Shown in pieces: positions 8,282 through 16,652 of a DNA stretch of 64,000 nucleotides. The stretch's first letter is position 1. The number at the start of each line of letters is the position of its first letter. Made by a program: the position numbers and the translations under genes. The notes beneath the pieces were generated by a model. The model searched no databases. It saw only the letters and a list, made by a program, of their open reading frames with translations, and was not told the origin of the DNA. This stretch comes from Beutenbergia cavernae DSM 12333. GTDB taxonomy: Bacteria; Actinomycetota; Actinomycetes; Actinomycetales; Beutenbergiaceae. The stretch lies in the NCBI RefSeq assembly GCF_000023105.1, contig NC_012669.1, forward strand, positions 3,969,025-4,033,024. The letters run 5' to 3'.

Positions 8282-10449
8282 CCGAGACCGCCGCCTCCCG
8301 GCCCTGGCTCGACACCTCGCTGGACGTCCGCGAGCGCGCCGGCCTGCTGCTCGCCGCGATGACGCTCGAGGAGAAGGTCGGCCAGCTGCACCAGATCCCG
8401 AACGCCGACCCGGTGCGCGACGCCGAGGCGCTCGCCGCGGGCGCGATCGGCACCACGCTGGTGGCGAGCGGTGAGCACGCCGGCAACGTGCGCGACGCCG
8501 GGACGCGGGCGCGCGCCGTCACCGGGCTGCAGCGGGCGGCGGTGACCACGTCGCGGCTCGGCATCCCGCTGATCGTCGCCCGCGACGTCATCCACGGGCA
8601 CCGCACCGTGTTCCCGATCCCGCTCGGCCAGGCGGCGTCGTTCGACGCCGGCCTGGTGCGCGACGCCGCCCGCGCCGCGGCCGTGGAGGCGAGCGCCGAC
8701 GGCGTGCGATGGACGTTCGCGCCCATGGTCGACGTCACGATCGACCCCCGCTGGGGCCGCGTCGCCGAGGGCTACGGCGAGAGCGCGTGGCTCACCGCGC
8801 ACCTCGGGGCGGCGGCGGTCCGCGGCTTCCAGGGCGACGACCTGGGCCGGCCGGACGCGCTCGTCGCCTGCGCGAAGCACTACGTCGGGTACGGCCTCGC
8901 GCAGGGCGGGCGCGACTACGCGGAGGTCGACGTCGGCCCCGTCACCCTGCACAACCGGCACCTGCGCCCGTTCGCGGCCGCGGTCGATGCCGGCGTCGGC
9001 ACCGTGATGACGGCGTTCCACACGCTCGACGGGACGCCGATGACGGCGCACCGGCCGCTCGTCCGCGAGCACCTCAAGGGAACGCTCGGGTTCGACGGCG
9101 TGGTCGTCTCGGACTGGGACGCCGTCGGGGAGCTTCTCCGCCACGGCGTCGCCGCGGACCTCGGCAGCGCGACGCGGCTCGCCCTCGGGGCCGGGGTCGA
9201 CGTCGACATGGTGACCGGCGGGTACGCGCGGCACCTCGCGGAGCTCGTGCGGTCGGGTCACGTGCCGGAGGCGTTGGTGGACGACGCCGCCCGGCGGGTC
9301 CTCGAGCTGAAGCTCCGGCTGGGCCTGTTCTCCTCCTGGGAGGTCGACGACGCCCGCGCCGCGACCGTCCAGCTCGCTCCGCCGCACCGCGAGCTGGCGA
9401 GGCGCGCCGCGGCGTCGTCGCTCGTGCTGCTCGAGAACTCCGGCGTCCTGCCGCTGGCGGCGCCGCGGCGGGTCCACGTGACGGGTGCGTTCGCGCAGGC
9501 GCGCGAGGAGCTGTTCGGTACGTGGACGCTCGACGGGCGCGGCGAGGACGTGACGACCGTCGAGGAGGCGCTGCGCGAGCGGTACCCCGACGCCGAGATC
9601 ACCGCCGACGACGGCCGGTTCCCTGACCGCACGCTCGTCGCGGCGCGCGAGGCGGACGTCGTCGTCGCGTGCGTCGGCGAGCACCCGTCGCGCAGCGGCG
9701 AGGCGAACTCCGTGACGTCGCTCGACCTGCCGCCCGGGCAGACGGAGCTGCTCGTCGCGCTGGCCGGCCTCGGCACACCGGTGGTGGTCGTGGCCGTGAC
9801 CGGTCGGCCGCTCGCGCTGGGGCGGGTCGCCTCGCTCGCCGACGCTCTGCTCATCGCGTTCCACCCGGGCGTCGAGGGTGGCCGCGGGATCGTCGACGTG
9901 CTGAGCGGCGACGTCCCGGCGTCGGGCCGGCTGCCCATGACGCTGCCGCGCAGCGTGGGCCAGGTCCCGATCCACGTGGGCCAGCTCCCGACCGGGCGAC
10001 CGATCCCCGCGGCGAGCGACGTCGTCGTCGGCCGGTACCGCGACTCCTCCGACCTGCCCGCATACCCGTTCGGGTTCGGGCTGGGGTACGCGGACGTCGC
10101 CTACGGCGAGCTCGACGTCGTCCCGCTGGACGGCGCCGCCGACGGCGCTGTGCTCGAGGCGGGCGTCACGGTGCGGAACGTCGGGTCGCGAGACGCCGTC
10201 GAGACGGTGCAGCTGTACGTGCGCGACCACGTGGCGGCGGTGTCCCGGCCGCTCACGGAGCTGGCCGGCGTCGTCCGCGTGCCGCTCGCGGCCGGCGCCG
10301 CGGAACGCGTGACGTTCCGGCTGGACCGCGGGTCCCTCGGGTACCGGGACTCCTCGGGCGCGCTCGTCGTCGAGCCGGGCGAGTTCACCGTGCGGATCGG
10401 GCCGCACGCCGGGGCCGGGCCGAGCTCGACGCTCTCCCTCGAGCTCTGA
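8278..10449 (+). CDS. GH3 beta-glucosidase
   Basis: Cytoplasmic GH3 glycosidase of 723 residues (no signal peptide), starting with GTG overlapping the GH94 stop, so the two are translationally coupled. Domain order is the N-terminal TIM barrel, the alpha/beta sandwich and a C-terminal fibronectin-III-like domain. The nucleophile is Asp279 in VVSDWDA; the KHY substrate-binding motif is at 200-202; Glu475 in SGEANS is the likely acid/base. It probably cleaves sophorose or short beta-1,2-oligosaccharides left by the phosphorylase to glucose. The GH3/GH94 pairing mirrors the Listeria innocua sophorooligosaccharide locus (established knowledge). Last gene of the operon; a strong hairpin follows 48 nt later. 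Confidence 0.9.
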   Translation: MTETAASRPWLDTSLDVRERAGLLLAAMTLEEKVGQLHQIPNADPVRDAEALAAGAIGTTLVASGEHAGNVRDAGTRARAVTGLQRAAVTTSRLGIPLIVARDVIHGHRTVFPIPLGQAASFDAGLVRDAARAAAVEASADGVRWTFAPMVDVTIDPRWGRVAEGYGESAWLTAHLGAAAVRGFQGDDLGRPDALVACAKHYVGYGLAQGGRDYAEVDVGPVTLHNRHLRPFAAAVDAGVGTVMTAFHTLDGTPMTAHRPLVREHLKGTLGFDGVVVSDWDAVGELLRHGVAADLGSATRLALGAGVDVDMVTGGYARHLAELVRSGHVPEALVDDAARRVLELKLRLGLFSSWEVDDARAATVQLAPPHRELARRAAASSLVLLENSGVLPLAAPRRVHVTGAFAQAREELFGTWTLDGRGEDVTTVEEALRERYPDAEITADDGRFPDRTLVAAREADVVVACVGEHPSRSGEANSVTSLDLPPGQTELLVALAGLGTPVVVVAVTGRPLALGRVASLADALLIAFHPGVEGGRGIVDVLSGDVPASGRLPMTLPRSVGQVPIHVGQLPTGRPIPAASDVVVGRYRDSSDLPAYPFGFGLGYADVAYGELDVVPLDGAADGAVLEAGVTVRNVGSRDAVETVQLYVRDHVAAVSRPLTELAGVVRVPLAAGAAERVTFRLDRGSLGYRDSSGALVVEPGEFTVRIGPHAGAGPSSTLSLEL

Positions 10450-10456
10450 GCCTGGG

Positions 10457-10496
10457 GCTCACCCACTGGCGCCGGAGCTCACCCACTGGCGCCGAA
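10457..10496 (+). repeat. Two 20-nt tandem repeats after the GH3 gene
   Basis: Two consecutive 20-nt units, each GCTCACCCACTGGCGCCG followed by GA or AA, directly before the hairpin at 10498-10555. Unrelated in sequence to the 22-nt family. Confidence 0.6.
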
Positions 10497-10497
10497 G

Positions 10498-10555
10498 CTC
10501 GCGCATCCCGTCGAACCTCGCACCCTGCGGTTCGAGGTTCGACGGGATGTGCGAG
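10498..10555. terminator. Bidirectional terminator-like hairpin
   Basis: Arms 10498-10520 and 10533-10555 pair over 23 positions with a single G/T pair in place of a Watson-Crick pair; the loop is 12 nt. It lies between the convergent GH3 and phenylalanine hydroxylase genes and could stop transcription from both sides. No U-run is visible, as is usual in GC-rich actinobacteria. Confidence 0.65.
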
Positions 10556-10588
10556 GGTCGCGGCGCGCAGCGAGGGTCGGACCGCCCG

Positions 10589-11473
10589 CTAGGCGGCCTG
10601 GGCGGCGAGCCGACCCGGGGTGTCGTCGGTGAAGTCCGCGAAGAAGCCCGCCACCCGGTCGGTGAGCTCGCTCATCCCGTCGCACGCGAACAGCGTCGGC
10701 TGGTAGTGCGTGATGTCGTACTCGACCGTGCCCATGGCGTGGAAGTCGATCGGCCGGATGATCGCGTCCCGGAACTCCTCGATCTCGCCGTACGACGAGA
10801 GCAGTCCGGCTCCGTAGCAGCGCAGCTCGCCGTCCTCGTGCATCACGCCGAACTCGATCGTGAACCAGAACACGTCGGCCACGAACTGCAGGCCCTCGGG
10901 CGTCTCGCACCGCCGCGCGGCCTCACCGGCGCGCCGCTTCACGTCCGCGATCGCGGGGTTCCCGAGCAGATTGCAGTGCCCCACGACCTCGTGGATGATG
11001 TCCGGCTCCGGCGTGTACAGCGGCGTCGAGCCGTGCCGCAGGTACTGCGTGGAGTGGAAGACGCCGTCGGCGAGCGAGCCGTAGAACTGGTCGAGCGGGA
11101 CGAGCCCCGCCGCCGGGTAGAGCTGGAACCCGCTCAGCCGGCTCAGGCCCGCGGAGACCTCGTCCAGCTGGGGCACGCGGTCCGTGGGCAGGCCGAGAGC
11201 CTCCTTGCCCTCGAGGAACCCGCGGATCGCGAGCCGCTCGTGCTTCGGTGCGAGCTCGGCGCTCACGGTGCGCCAGATCTCGTTCTCGGCGTCGGTGTAC
11301 TCGACCTGCGGCACGGGCTCACCCGGCTTCCACCGCAGCGCCGGTCCGGCGATGACCTCCCGGCGGCGCCGGTAGTCGGGATCGTTCGCACCGGGGTGGT
11401 CGGGCGCCAGGTGGACCTTGACGCCGTCGTCGTCCTCGGTGACAGGGGCGTAGAGCTGACCTTCCTCGAACAT
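10589..11473 (-). CDS. phhA: Phenylalanine 4-monooxygenase
   Basis: Protein of 294 residues with the aromatic amino acid hydroxylase catalytic domain and no ACT regulatory domain, as usual for bacterial PhhA. Iron ligands are visible: His161 and His166 in DIIHEVVGHC and Glu207 in FTIEFG. It converts phenylalanine to tyrosine with tetrahydropterin and oxygen, the entry to phenylalanine breakdown. It is divergent from an Lrp/AsnC-type regulator with only 61 nt between the starts, so that regulator probably controls it. A hexamer TAGAAC lies 6 nt before the start, close to the TANNNT leaderless pattern seen elsewhere in the window. Confidence 0.93.
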   Translation of the reverse strand: MFEEGQLYAPVTEDDDGVKVHLAPDHPGANDPDYRRRREVIAGPALRWKPGEPVPQVEYTDAENEIWRTVSAELAPKHERLAIRGFLEGKEALGLPTDRVPQLDEVSAGLSRLSGFQLYPAAGLVPLDQFYGSLADGVFHSTQYLRHGSTPLYTPEPDIIHEVVGHCNLLGNPAIADVKRRAGEAARRCETPEGLQFVADVFWFTIEFGVMHEDGELRCYGAGLLSSYGEIEEFRDAIIRPIDFHAMGTVEYDITHYQPTLFACDGMSELTDRVAGFFADFTDDTPGRLAAQAA

Positions 11474-11492
11474 GGCCCGGTTCTACGCCGGA

Positions 11493-11506
11493 GTGTCGCG
11501 CGTCAC
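11493..11506. promoter_or_regulatory. Candidate Lrp operator between phhA and regulator
   Basis: GTGTCGCGCGTCAC is a near-perfect 14-bp palindrome in the 61-nt gap between phhA and the divergent Lrp-type gene, placed where a regulator could govern both promoters. Assignment is by symmetry and position only. Confidence 0.35.
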
Positions 11507-11520
11507 AACGCCTGTGTGCC

Positions 11521-11526
11521 TATCGT
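11521..11526 (+). promoter_or_regulatory. -10 box of leaderless Lrp-type gene
   Basis: TATCGT fits TANNNT and lies 8 nt before the ATG at 11535; with transcription starting about 7 nt downstream the mRNA would begin at or next to the start codon. No ribosome-binding site is present. Confidence 0.5.
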
Positions 11527-11534
11527 GTCGTGAC

Positions 11535-11999
11535 ATGGGCACGACGGAGCGCCTGGACGACGCCGATCGGAAGATCCTTGCGCTCCTGCGCCGGGACGGG
11601 AGGCGCTCGTACGCCGACATCGGCCGCGAGATCGGCCTCTCCACGCCGACCGTGAAGCGCCGCGTCGACCACCTCGAGTCCACGGGGGTGATCCGGGGGT
11701 ACGCCGCCGTCGTCGACACCGCCCGCCTCGGGCAGGGCATCGAGGCCATCACGGAGATCTACTGCGCGGACCGGACCACGCCGAGCGACGTCGTCGCGAA
11801 CCTCGCCGGGATCGACGAGGTCGTCAGCGCCGTCACGGTCTCGGGCGAGCCGGACGCCGTGCTGCGGCTCCAGGTCGACGACGTGCGACACCTCGAGCGG
11901 GTCATCGAGGACCTGCGGCACCGGCCCGACGTCGTCCGCACCCGCACGATGATCGTGCTGTCCGTGCTCGTGGACCGGCCGACGGCGCTCGGCCGGTAG
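11535..11999 (+). CDS. Lrp/AsnC family transcriptional regulator
   Basis: Regulator of 154 residues: an N-terminal winged helix-turn-helix (LDDADRKILALLRRDGRRSYADIGREIGLSTPTVKRRVDHLE) written in the typical Lrp manner, then an alpha/beta RAM domain for amino acid sensing and octamer assembly. The ATG at 11535 is preferred over an upstream in-frame ATG at 11472 because a TATCGT -10 box sits 8 nt before it and the longer form would have an unrelated tail. The divergent phhA gene suggests phenylalanine or tyrosine as effector (inference). Confidence 0.9.
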   Translation: MGTTERLDDADRKILALLRRDGRRSYADIGREIGLSTPTVKRRVDHLESTGVIRGYAAVVDTARLGQGIEAITEIYCADRTTPSDVVANLAGIDEVVSAVTVSGEPDAVLRLQVDDVRHLERVIEDLRHRPDVVRTRTMIVLSVLVDRPTALGR

Positions 12000-12034
12000 G
12001 CGCGCGCCACCGCAGCACCACGCGGCGCGCCGGC

Positions 12035-12048
12035 GGCCCCGCGGGGCC
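12035..12048. terminator. Palindrome between convergent genes
   Basis: GGCCCCGCGGGGCC is a perfect 14-bp palindrome in the 70-nt gap between the converging Lrp-type and ABC exporter genes. Flanking CCGGC/GCCGG extends the potential stem. Likely shared terminator. Confidence 0.45.
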
Positions 12049-12069
12049 GGCTCCGGCCGCCGCCGCGGG

Positions 12070-13893
12070 TCAGGTCGCGCGGACCTCGACGAAGCCCGAC
12101 CCCGGCTGGTAGTCGGGCGACTGGTGCCGGAAGTAGGTGTTGTACACGTCGCAGTACGCCCCGCCGGACGCGAGCAGCTCAGCGTGCGTGCCCTCCTCGA
12201 CGATGGCCCCGGACCGCATGACGATGATGCGATCGGCGTGCTCGATGGTGGAGAGCCGGTGCGCGATCACGATCGACGTGCGACCCGCGAGCACGACGTC
12301 GAGGCCCTCCGAGATCTGCGCCTCCGTGAGCGGGTCGACGCTCGCCGTCGCCTCGTCGAGGATGACGATCGAGGGGTCCTGGAGCAGCAGACGCGCCAGC
12401 GCGACGAGCTGCCGCTGGCCCATCGACAACGCAGAGCCGTGCTCGCCGACCTCCGTGTCCAGGCCGTCCGGCAGGGCAGCGATCCAGTCGCCGCGCGCCA
12501 CCTGCCCGGCGGCCGCGCGCACGTCGTCGTCGGAGGCGTCGGGCCGCGGGTAGCGGATGTTGTCGGCCACCGTCCCGGAGAACAGGAACGGCGTCTGCGG
12601 GACGACGCCGAGCTGGTGGCGGTAGCCGGCGAGGTCGACGGTGCGCAGGTCGATCCCGTCCACGAGGACCTGCCCGCCCTGGAACTCGTAGAAGCGCATG
12701 AGCAGCCGGCCGATCGTCGACTTCCCGGCGCCTGTGTGCCCGACGAGCGCGACGGTCTCCCCCGCCTCGATCGTCAGGTCGAAGTCGCGCAGCACGAGGT
12801 GGTCGGCCGTGTAGCCGAACGACACGTCGCGCAGCTCGATCCGGCCGTCCAGCCGCTCGACCGGCCGGGTGTCGTGCTGCCGGACCGCCGGCTCGGCGTC
12901 GATGAGCGCGAACACCCGCTCCGACGCCGAGAGGCCCTGCTGGAACTGCGACCAGAACGACGCGATCGACGTCAGCGGCATCCAGAACAGGGCGACGCTC
13001 TGCAGGAACAGGTACCAGTCTCCGGCGGAGATGTCGCCGTCGAGCGCCCGGCCGCCCCCGACCTGCACGAGCATGACCGTCGCGAGACCGGCGACGGCGA
13101 ACAGCGCCGGGAAGATCGACGCGAACACGAACCCCTGCTTGAGCGTCACCCGGTAGTTCTGCGCGTTGATGGGCCGGAACTCGTCGTAGATCGTCTGCTC
13201 CTGGCGGAAGTTCTTCGCCACCGAGATCCCGCCCATGGTCTCCTGCAGCGTCGCGTTGACCCGGGCCAACGACCGCTGCTGGTGCCGCGTGGTGTCGCGG
13301 GCGATGCGCCGGAAGCCCAGCGCCAGGGCGACGACGACGGGCACGACCCCCATGACCATCAGCGCGAGGGTGACGTTGCGCGTGAACAGCAGGGCCGTCA
13401 CGAGGCCGACCATGAGGACCTGGCTGACGACGTTGAGCGTCAGCGTGACGACTGTCGCGAAGTCCTCGGTGTCGGACGTCACCCGGCTCACGACCTTGCC
13501 GGACGGGTTCTCGTCGTAGAACGACATGTCCCGCTCGAGCACCGCCGCGAACGCGTCCTCGCGCAGGTCGAGGACGACGTCGCCGACCACCCTGGCGGTG
13601 TACCAGCGCTGGATGAAGTTGAAGACCCACCCCAGGACGCCCGTCACGGCCACCGCCGTCACCAGCGCCACCACGATCGCCGTCGAGCGATCGGTCACGA
13701 TCCGGTCCAGCCCCGCGCTGATGATCACCGGCATCGCGGCCTGCATGAGCGCCTGCGCCGTGATCCCGAACGCGACGAGCGCCATGAGACCGCGCTTGGG
13801 TCGGAAGTAGGCGACGATGCGGCGCAGCAGGTCGCGGTCGTCGTACGTGCGGTCGTACTGCTCCGCGTCGAGGCCGTCCATGACGAACGCCAT
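12070..13893 (-). CDS. ABC exporter half-transporter, subunit B
   Basis: Fused membrane-ATPase half-transporter of 607 residues; six membrane spans then an ATP-binding domain. Walker A is GHTGAGKST, the ABC signature is LSMGQ (degenerate, normally LSGGQ) and Walker B VILDEATAS has the catalytic Glu. ATG at 13893 overlaps the stop of the upstream gene (ATGA); a longer in-frame extension is only read-through of that gene's region. It forms a heterodimer with the 13893-15692 product, which has the opposite defect, giving one consensus and one degenerate ATP site as in BmrCD/TM287-288-type exporters. Substrate unknown; drug or lipid export is the usual role. Confidence 0.92.
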   Translation of the reverse strand: MAFVMDGLDAEQYDRTYDDRDLLRRIVAYFRPKRGLMALVAFGITAQALMQAAMPVIISAGLDRIVTDRSTAIVVALVTAVAVTGVLGWVFNFIQRWYTARVVGDVVLDLREDAFAAVLERDMSFYDENPSGKVVSRVTSDTEDFATVVTLTLNVVSQVLMVGLVTALLFTRNVTLALMVMGVVPVVVALALGFRRIARDTTRHQQRSLARVNATLQETMGGISVAKNFRQEQTIYDEFRPINAQNYRVTLKQGFVFASIFPALFAVAGLATVMLVQVGGGRALDGDISAGDWYLFLQSVALFWMPLTSIASFWSQFQQGLSASERVFALIDAEPAVRQHDTRPVERLDGRIELRDVSFGYTADHLVLRDFDLTIEAGETVALVGHTGAGKSTIGRLLMRFYEFQGGQVLVDGIDLRTVDLAGYRHQLGVVPQTPFLFSGTVADNIRYPRPDASDDDVRAAAGQVARGDWIAALPDGLDTEVGEHGSALSMGQRQLVALARLLLQDPSIVILDEATASVDPLTEAQISEGLDVVLAGRTSIVIAHRLSTIEHADRIIVMRSGAIVEEGTHAELLASGGAYCDVYNTYFRHQSPDYQPGSGFVEVRAT

Positions 13894-15692
13894 CAGCGCA
13901 CCCCCTCCGCCACCGGCGCGAAGATGCGCCGGTACAGCTCGCACCGGGCGAGCAGCTCCTCGTGGCTGCCCTCGTCCACCAGGCGCCCACCCTGCAGGAG
14001 CAGCACCTTGTCGGCCCATCGGATCTGCGACAGCCGGTGGGTGATGAGCAACGTCGTCCGGCCCTCGAGCACACGCTGGATCGCGCGCTGGATCTGGTCC
14101 TCGGTGGCGCTGTCGATCGCGCTCGTGGAGTCGTCGAGCACGAGGATCGCCGGGTCCGTGAGCAACGCGCGCGCGATCGCCAGACGCTGCCGCTGCCCGC
14201 CCGACAGCGTGACGCCCCGCTCCCCGATGACCGTGTCGTAGCCGTCGTCGAGCTCGGTGATGAACGCGTGCGCCTGGGCGTCCTGCGCCGCGCGGATCAC
14301 GTCGTCGCGGTGCACCTGCTGGCCCAGGCTGAACCCGATGTTCTCGGCCACCGGCCGGGAGAACAGCACGATGTCCTGCTCGATCGTGGAGATCTGCGAG
14401 CGCAGCGAGTCGAGGTTCCAGTCACGCACGTCGACGCCGTCGACCATGACGCGCCCGGAGGTGACGTCGTAGATCCGGTTGACGAGCTTCGTCAGGGTCG
14501 TCTTGCCGGCGCCGGTCTCCCCGACGACGGCGACGGTCTGGCCGGGTTCGATCTCGAACGACAGGTCCTCCAGCACCGGCTTGCCGCCGTAGGAGAACGT
14601 CACGTTCTCGAACCGGACGGCGCCCCGCATGCCCGACGCGTGACCGCCGGCGTTGTGGTCGAGCTCGGTCTCCTCCCGCATCAGCTCCAGGAGCCGGTCG
14701 GCGCTCGCGATGCCGTTCTGCACGAGCGAGAAGGAGAAGATCGAGATGAACGCCGGGAAGCCGAGCAGACCCAGCAGACCCATGTAGGTGATGAGCTGCC
14801 CGATCGTGAGCTCGCCGGCGTCGAGCAGCTGCAGCCCGTGCAGGAGGCCGCCGGCCATGGCGACGGCGAGCAGCAGCGTCGGCAGGTAGCGCGCCTGGAT
14901 CAGGCCCTGCTCGACGAAGGCGTCGCGGTAGCGGCTGGCGTTGCGGTGGAAGCGGCGCTCCTCCTGCGCCTCCTGGCCCGTGGCCTTGACGACCTCGATG
15001 CCACGGATCGTCTCGTTCAGCCCCGCGTTGAGGTTCCCGTAGTCCTCGCGCAGCCGCGCGGAGACCGGCTCCAGCCGCCGCACGAACCACCGCACGGACA
15101 CGATGAACGTGACGGCGAACGCAAGCGGCGCCACGAGCAGCCGCGGGTCGAGGATCGCGATGAAGACGAGCGGGACGATGCCCTGGCTGAGCGAGTCCAC
15201 GAGCAGGTCGATGCCGGGCGAGAACATCGTGCCGAGCTGGCGGACGTCGCCGGCCCCGCGCGCCATGAGGTCGCCGACGCGCTGCCGGTTGTGGAACGTC
15301 TGGCTCTTCCCGAGCAGGCTGACGTACAGCTCCTCGCGGGCGCCCCGCTCCATCCGCTTGGCCAGCACCTCGGACGAGAACCGCGCGACGAAGTCGAGCA
15401 CCGTGCGGGCCGCCACGATCGCCAGCAGGACGGCGGCGACACCGGTGAGCGCGACGCCCGCGTCGGGTCGCCCGCTGAGCACGATGTCGAACGCCTCGCC
15501 GATCTGCCCCGGCATCGCGGAGTTCAGCACGACCATGGTCACGGAGCCGACGAGGAAGCCGATCACGTGCCAGGGGTTGCGCAGCTGGTGGGACAGGATC
15601 CAGCGCACCGGGCCGCGGCGGTCGAACACAGGGCTGCCGGCGACGGTGAACTCGGTGCGTGCGGTTGTCACCGTGGGAGTGAACCACGGCAC
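13893..15692 (-). CDS. ABC exporter half-transporter, subunit A
   Basis: Partner half-transporter of 599 residues from a GTG start; six membrane spans, then Walker A GETGAGKTT (391-399), signature LSGGQ (496-500) and Walker B ILVLDD, in which Asp521 stands where the catalytic Glu should be. This is the non-catalytic Walker B of heterodimeric exporters and pairs with the degenerate signature of subunit B. First gene of a two-gene unit. No ribosome site is seen before the GTG; another in-frame GTG lies a few codons in, so the start is uncertain by about ten residues. Confidence 0.92.
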   Translation of the reverse strand: MPWFTPTVTTARTEFTVAGSPVFDRRGPVRWILSHQLRNPWHVIGFLVGSVTMVVLNSAMPGQIGEAFDIVLSGRPDAGVALTGVAAVLLAIVAARTVLDFVARFSSEVLAKRMERGAREELYVSLLGKSQTFHNRQRVGDLMARGAGDVRQLGTMFSPGIDLLVDSLSQGIVPLVFIAILDPRLLVAPLAFAVTFIVSVRWFVRRLEPVSARLREDYGNLNAGLNETIRGIEVVKATGQEAQEERRFHRNASRYRDAFVEQGLIQARYLPTLLLAVAMAGGLLHGLQLLDAGELTIGQLITYMGLLGLLGFPAFISIFSFSLVQNGIASADRLLELMREETELDHNAGGHASGMRGAVRFENVTFSYGGKPVLEDLSFEIEPGQTVAVVGETGAGKTTLTKLVNRIYDVTSGRVMVDGVDVRDWNLDSLRSQISTIEQDIVLFSRPVAENIGFSLGQQVHRDDVIRAAQDAQAHAFITELDDGYDTVIGERGVTLSGGQRQRLAIARALLTDPAILVLDDSTSAIDSATEDQIQRAIQRVLEGRTTLLITHRLSQIRWADKVLLLQGGRLVDEGSHEELLARCELYRRIFAPVAEGVR

Positions 15693-15764
15693 ACCGACAT
15701 CCCGTCAGGGCAATCTTCGGGGGCGAGCGCGTGCCTGCCGGTGCGGCGCTCCAGGGCGACGAGA

Positions 15765-15804
15765 ACGGCTCCGGCCGGGCCACCGCGGGCCCGGCCGGAG
15801 CCGT
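15765..15804 (-). terminator. 17-bp perfect hairpin after DoxX-like gene
   Basis: Arms 15765-15781 and 15788-15804 are perfectly complementary over 17 bp with a 6-nt loop. On the minus strand it lies 11 nt after the stop of the 15815-16432 gene and before the ABC exporter pair, so it probably separates the two transcription units. Confidence 0.65.
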
Positions 15805-15814
15805 GAGCGGGAGG

Positions 15815-16432
15815 TCAGCGCAGCCAGCGGTGCTTCCTGACGACGTCCCGCTTGGCCCACCAGCGGCCGAGCCCCCACGTGTCACCGGCGAGCGTGACGG
15901 CGGCGATGATGAGCAGCAACGCCTCGTGCCAGTGCGAGTCGACGAGGGGGTTCGTGGCGCCGCGGACGAGCTCGCCGTCCACCATCGTCGTCGCGCTCGG
16001 CAGCGCCGCGAGGAACATGAAGAGCATGAGCAGCGTGCCGCCGACGGCAGCGATCCGCAGGCCGGCGCCCGCGATCATCGCGACGCCGATGCCGAGCAGG
16101 CCGAGCATGAACAGCCAGTCGCCGAGGGGGTTCGCGAAGAGGCCGAAGAACCCGGCGAACGGCCCCTCGATGCCGTTGATGAACCCCTGGGCGGGCGTGC
16201 CGCCGGCCAGCCACGACGCCTCCGGCGGCGTCGAGAAGTTGAGGCCGAACAGCTTGTCGAGGAAGGCCCACAGGAACGTGAACCCGATGACGATGCGGGC
16301 GACGGCGAGAACCTTCCGCGCGCCCGGGCGCGTGACGACGGCCTCCTGGGTGGTGACCTCGCGCACGCCGCTCGCCGCGTGGCCGGTGGTCTCGCTCGCG
16401 AGCGATGCCCTGGGGCGGTCGATGGTGGTCAT
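15815..16432 (-). CDS. DoxX-like integral membrane protein
   Basis: Membrane protein of 205 residues with a GGAGGG ribosome site before the ATG. A hydrophilic N-terminus of about 40 residues precedes four hydrophobic spans. The pattern RIVIGFTFLWAFLDKLFGL, then PLGDWLFMLGLLGIGVAMI and a final tryptophan-rich basic tail, matches DoxX-type proteins (family of the thiosulfate:quinone oxidoreductase small subunit and relatives of redox/membrane-stress function). No redox cofactor residues can be assigned, so the biochemical role is open. It stands alone, with a strong hairpin after it. Confidence 0.7.
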   Translation of the reverse strand: MTTIDRPRASLASETTGHAASGVREVTTQEAVVTRPGARKVLAVARIVIGFTFLWAFLDKLFGLNFSTPPEASWLAGGTPAQGFINGIEGPFAGFFGLFANPLGDWLFMLGLLGIGVAMIAGAGLRIAAVGGTLLMLFMFLAALPSATTMVDGELVRGATNPLVDSHWHEALLLIIAAVTLAGDTWGLGRWWAKRDVVRKHRWLR

Positions 16433-16640
16433 GTCGGTGATCCCTCCGGGAACGTGGTCCTCATCTGGTGGACCGCTGACACCATCGTCCAGCGCCGTGC
16501 GGGCGGATTCGCGGGGCGAAGGTCCCGCCTGGCAGCCGCGGGATTCCGCGGCTCCTGGGGCTTTGGTCCCGGTTCGTCTCGGCGGCGAGGACGACGACCG
16601 CGTCCCCCGGCGGGGGGAGGTCCCTCACCGTCGTCGCGCC

Positions 16641-16646
16641 TAGGCT
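16641..16646 (+). promoter_or_regulatory. -10 box of leaderless gene at 16653
   Basis: TAGGCT matches TANNNT and ends 6 nt before the GTG start; no ribosome site is present. Confidence 0.45.
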
Positions 16647-16652
16647 CGGGCG

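Noticed and set aside
10457..10555. Phage attachment site
   Set aside because: No integrase or tRNA gene is adjacent, and the hairpin between convergent genes is explained by termination.
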